From Weeksellaceae bacterium TAE3-ERU29 (GTDB lineage Bacteria > Bacteroidota > Bacteroidia > Flavobacteriales > Weeksellaceae), in assembly GCA_019218445.1 (NCBI GenBank), contig JAHUUM010000010.1, forward strand, positions 18,469-82,468: a stretch of DNA of 64,000 bases. Reading direction: 5' to 3'. A program made the translations under genes and the position numbers. Positions 61,207 to 64,000 of this stretch are shown in pieces. Every line of letters begins with the position of its first letter. Position 1 is the stretch's first letter. Under the pieces are notes generated by a model. It made no database searches and was not told the origin of the DNA. It saw nothing but the letters and a program-made list of their open reading frames with translations.

Positions 61207-63603
61207 ATGAAAAAATATATCATCATAGCATCACTTTTAGGTTTGATATCCTTACCTAAAACACAAGCACAGATAAAAACAAATTTACAGGTAGAAGCAA
61301 GTATTAATAGTCAAAACCCCTTTTTGGATGCCTCTTCTCAATCAGTTTTCTCAAGTACGGGAAAAGGAATCGTATTTCCAAGAACTAATTTAACCACGTT
61401 TAAATTTAAAACAGATTTATTCGATGGGTTAGGTTTGGTATTCCCAACGGCATTTGATGGCATGTTGGTTTACAATACTCATGTAGAAGAAAATGCTACG
61501 ATAGATGATCCTGCCACAGGAACATATACGTTAGATTTAAAAGAAGGTTTTTATTATTTTAGTAATCCTACGGGAAACACCTCAGGGAATTTAGCTGGCG
61601 GAAGATGGAAACCCCTTGGTTCAGGAGCGAACATATCGAGTTTCTATAGCCAAAACGGAACACTTTCAGGAGACAGAGAGGTAAACTTAGACAATCATAA
61701 CCTAAACTTTACAGGAGGAAATGTAGGGGTTAATACAACAACTCCACGAGAAACCTTAGACGTAAAGGGAAATACAATCATAGGAAACAATGACTGGACA
61801 AGTTTAACCTTAGACGGGAAAGATGAGAATGATTGGACTTTTAATGCCCATAGCGATGGGCAAAGTTTCCATCTCCGTACTCAAAAAGATAGAGAAGACC
61901 CAAAAAGCTTTTACCATACTACTTTTACCCGTAATGGTAGAGTGGGGATAGGAGTAACTTCTCCTAATGCGAGTTTAGAAGTAGCAAAAAGAAAGGATTT
62001 ACCCGAGACACAACCCCAAGGAATTATCTTCCCTAGATTTAGTACAGATGAACGTTCTAAGTTTGAAGGCACAACAGAAAGTTTGATGATTTATAATACA
62101 ACTAAAAAGTGTATAGAAATGTATCAAGGGGTAGTAAATGGAGTACAACAATGGCAATGTTTACCTGATGCAGGGAGTGCTCAATCACAGAGTGTGGCAG
62201 TATCACCTGCAGGGGTTGAAGGGGCTTACGTAGCCGGTGTAGCTTTAACGAATGCTAATAGAGTAAACTTTAAATTAACTAATAATGGTTTTAATGCGAT
62301 TAGCAATGTAAACTTTTCTGAGGCAGTACGTATAGAAAATGGTATAGGAAACGTACGTGTGAAGACTGGACAAAACAACAGTATATCTTTAAATGGGGGA
62401 GAAAGTACAACGTTGAGCTATATCCTAGAAGGAACACCACAAGAAGGAAAGATTACCGCTTATTTTGATAAATTAGGTTTGCAAGCCGATCAGTCTACAC
62501 AAGTAGGTTTAGGTTCAGCAACAATTACTAACAAACAGCAATATGTAGTCTCATTAAAAACAAATGAAACTACGGTACAAGGGAAAATCAACAATACAAA
62601 TAACAAAGTAACCGTGCAAATTCCTTATACCGACGGAAAAGGAAGTTATAATGCGGTCAGTGTAACTCAAACCACTGCCCAAGGACAAGGGAATGACACC
62701 AATCCATTAACTTTAAATATACCTGCGGGTACGTTTGGCGTAAACGGTACTTTAACGGCTACAATAGAAGTGGGTGGAGATGGAGAGTATTTAGTAAAAC
62801 AAATGGCGCCAGGACAGTCGTATAATATAGTTACATTCCCTGTTAATATGAACGGCACACAGTATAATGTCGTATTAAAAGGAATAGGAGGTATCTTAGA
62901 TAAATTATATAATGTACAAACTAATGGTAAATATGAACATAGATTTGTTTATATACCTATAGAAGGTCCAGATGGAAGAACCTGGTTAAATAATAATTTA
63001 GGTGCAGAATATGCCAATGTAAATTCTTCTGTATTTAATCCAGCACAACAGGCAATATCTAAAAATGATAAAAATGCTTATGGGTCATTATTCCAATGGC
63101 AGCGTAGTGCAGATGGTCATGAGTTGATTAATAGAGATGGTTCTGAACCGTCTGGTTTTTATCCTGTTTCAAACACCTTAGCAGAATCTTGGACTACTGC
63201 TGGTACAAATGGCTATATAGTAAATTCTATTTATTCTACCTACTCTTGGGTGGACAATACTATAAATAGTAATGGCTCATATAATTTATGGCAGATTAAT
63301 GGCTCTACAAATCCTTGCCCTACTGGATTTCATGTTCCTACAAATGAAGAGTGGAATATTTATTTAGCTGCAGCTAATACAGAAGGATCAGATGTGTGGA
63401 GCTCAAGCTTAGTGCTGTCAGCAACCGGCTACCGACAAAACAGTATTAATTCCTTTGGAGGCACAGGAGTTAGCGGATATTACTGGTCATCGGATCCGAG
63501 TGGTAACTACGGTAAAGCTTTCTGGATTACAGGTTCTAACCAATATCAACAAGTAGATAGAGGGCGAGGTGATGCTTTTGCCGTAAGATGTCTCAAGGAT
63601 TGA
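61207..63603 (+). CDS. Large secreted surface protein with FISUMP/C-type-lectin-like C-terminus, module 2
   Basis: A 798-residue protein; signal peptide ends near KTQAQ (residue 22). Residues 23-140 match the large protein of module 1 (QNPFLDAS, GKGIVFPRTNL, FKFKTDL, FDGMLVYNT). A fibre-like repeat (VGVNTTTPRETLDVKG, RVGIGVTSPNASLEVAK) and the Cys-containing tail module (SLMIYNTTKKCIEMYQG) follow to about 325. About 335-580 holds beta-sandwich domains. From about 588 a FISUMP (Fibrobacter major paralogous) domain runs to the end: DGRTWLNNNLGAEYANV, CPTGFHVPTNEEWN, VLSATGYRQ, YYWSSD and final FAVRCLKD. FISUMP domains have a C-type-lectin-like fold, so ligand binding at the surface is expected. 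Confidence 0.75.
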   Translation: MKKYIIIASLLGLISLPKTQAQIKTNLQVEASINSQNPFLDASSQSVFSSTGKGIVFPRTNLTTFKFKTDLFDGLGLVFPTAFDGMLVYNTHVEENATIDDPATGTYTLDLKEGFYYFSNPTGNTSGNLAGGRWKPLGSGANISSFYSQNGTLSGDREVNLDNHNLNFTGGNVGVNTTTPRETLDVKGNTIIGNNDWTSLTLDGKDENDWTFNAHSDGQSFHLRTQKDREDPKSFYHTTFTRNGRVGIGVTSPNASLEVAKRKDLPETQPQGIIFPRFSTDERSKFEGTTESLMIYNTTKKCIEMYQGVVNGVQQWQCLPDAGSAQSQSVAVSPAGVEGAYVAGVALTNANRVNFKLTNNGFNAISNVNFSEAVRIENGIGNVRVKTGQNNSISLNGGESTTLSYILEGTPQEGKITAYFDKLGLQADQSTQVGLGSATITNKQQYVVSLKTNETTVQGKINNTNNKVTVQIPYTDGKGSYNAVSVTQTTAQGQGNDTNPLTLNIPAGTFGVNGTLTATIEVGGDGEYLVKQMAPGQSYNIVTFPVNMNGTQYNVVLKGIGGILDKLYNVQTNGKYEHRFVYIPIEGPDGRTWLNNNLGAEYANVNSSVFNPAQQAISKNDKNAYGSLFQWQRSADGHELINRDGSEPSGFYPVSNTLAESWTTAGTNGYIVNSIYSTYSWVDNTINSNGSYNLWQINGSTNPCPTGFHVPTNEEWNIYLAAANTEGSDVWSSSLVLSATGYRQNSINSFGGTGVSGYYWSSDPSGNYGKAFWITGSNQYQQVDRGRGDAFAVRCLKD

Positions 63604-63658
63604 TAACGGACAGGTAGTTTGTTAAGTATATAGTAGTTGTTTATAAGAAGAGTTATTT

Positions 63659-63700
63659 TAAAAAACAAAGGTTGCTTACAGCAATCTTTGTTTTTTAAGA
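63659..63700 (+). terminator. Intrinsic terminator of surface module 2
   Basis: AAACAAAGGTTGCT pairs with AGCAATCTTTGTTT around a three-base loop, followed by a T run. It lies 56 bases after the stop. Confidence 0.85.
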
Positions 63701-63718
63701 ATAGGTATAAATATTAAC

Positions 63719-63750
63719 TAACCTTGCAGAGCCTATGCAAGGTTTTTATA
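63719..63750 (+). terminator. Second hairpin terminator after module 2
   Basis: AACCTTGCA pairs with TGCAAGGTT around a seven-to-nine-base loop, followed by a T-rich stretch. Two terminators in tandem insulate the module. Confidence 0.75.
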
Positions 63751-63762
63751 TTTTTTACATAA

Positions 63763-63857
63763 ACTACAAAATAGCAAAAAATGCATACCAAACACCCTAA
63801 AAAGTTCTATAAACCTTTGCCTTATACCCTGTTAGGTGTTAGCGAGCTTTGTAGTAA
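63763..63857. repeat. Imperfect inverted-repeat element
   Basis: The outer arms ACTACAAA (about 63763) and TTTGTAGT (about 63849) are inverted copies. Inside, CAAACACCCTAA pairs loosely with TTAGGTGTTAG. It resembles a small hairpin element of about 95 bases. Confidence 0.45.
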
Positions 63858-63889
63858 ATTAAAAATTAACAAGTAAAAATAAAAATGCA

Positions 63890-63965
63890 CGCCATTGCGA
63901 GAGCTTGCTCGAAGCAATACCTAACAAACCTATTTAGAGATTGCTTCACTTTCGGTCGCAATGAC
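63890..63965. repeat. Family A palindromic repeat, downstream copy
   Basis: Contains CCATTGCGAGAGCTTGCTCG, then CCTAACAAACCTATTTAGAG, and the inverted end GGTCGCAATGACGTG. It matches 60440-60516 closely, so copies of one element lie on both sides of the genes of surface module 2. Confidence 0.8.
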
Positions 63966-64000
63966 GTGAAAATAGAAAAACGCATGTTCTTGCTAATGCG

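Larger units (their letters stand above)
63604..64000. other. 397-base 3' region: two terminators, a palindrome and a family A repeat
   Basis: No gene is visible. In order: two hairpin terminators (63659-63700 and 63719-63750), an inverted repeat (about 63763-63857) and a family A repeat (63890-63965). The window ends in AT-rich DNA after it. Confidence 0.7.

Noticed and set aside
61207..63603. Complete diversity-generating retroelement
   Set aside because: Only a possible target gene is present; no reverse transcriptase, accessory gene or template repeat is visible within the window.

Overview
The window is a 64 kb piece of an AT-rich bacterial chromosome that most resembles a member of the Bacteroidota, class Flavobacteriia (a Weeksellaceae-like genome is my best guess, not proven). 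The reasons are: promoters of the type TTG, about 19 bases, then TAnnTTTG, with weak ribosome binding sites; SusC/TonB-type receptors with an N-terminal carboxypeptidase-regulatory-like domain; a DUF4374 lipoprotein; a FISUMP-domain surface protein; a three-gene SurA-like chaperone run; a split transketolase; and a small GldL-like membrane protein. I see no rRNA, tRNA, CRISPR array, transposase, integrase or phage gene.

Layout. 1-9749: DNA repair and basic genes (end of mfd, an AddA/RecB-like helicase-nuclease, HU, fmt, recQ) and a two-part ThrE-like exporter. 9750-17306: a secreted zinc metalloprotease, a 2-TM GldL-like protein, NAD(P)HX repair enzyme, a possible UDG-fold protein, and a membrane/GyrI-like fusion. 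16263-21063: an iron-uptake island made of a siderophore-esterase-like hydrolase, divergent from a TonB-dependent receptor and a DUF4374 (XusB-like) lipoprotein. 21079-24728: HAD phosphatase, GNAT enzyme, a yggS gene broken by one in-frame stop codon, a small cassette between direct repeats, and an AAA ATPase. 24837-30348: SUI1-like factor, accA, dnaB, uvrC, an HD-domain protein. 30486-32954: an outer-membrane receptor bracketed by a 30-bp direct repeat. 33000-45869: galK with a FucP-type sugar transporter, a DD-carboxypeptidase with an antiporter and peptidase T, HMG-CoA lyase, three SurA-like chaperones, a GH13 enzyme and an M48 protease. 50213-59737: rnhB, coaD, ddl, a PASTA protein with rluD, a DUF2147 protein, clpB and a split transketolase.

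The most unusual part is a pair of related surface-protein modules (45942-49990 and 59838-63700). Each has a strong promoter, a leader of several hundred bases and two genes: a small secreted protein and a large secreted protein. The two large proteins share their N-terminal region but have different C-terminal parts (a trimeric-fibre-like end with a coiled coil in one, a FISUMP/C-type-lectin-like end in the other). The leaders share long identical blocks, an (AC)n microsatellite of different length (11 and 14 units), a hairpin whose stem sequence differs but still pairs, and two intrinsic terminators. The second terminator carries an identical 11-base loop, in both copies, that is complementary to the AC repeat. 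My inference is a repeat-length-dependent RNA attenuator controlling phase-variable surface proteins. This is the candidate for an undescribed system.

The other islands suggest a host- or community-associated life: capture of foreign siderophores and their hydrolysis, galactose import and phosphorylation, a secreted metalloprotease, and surface variation.
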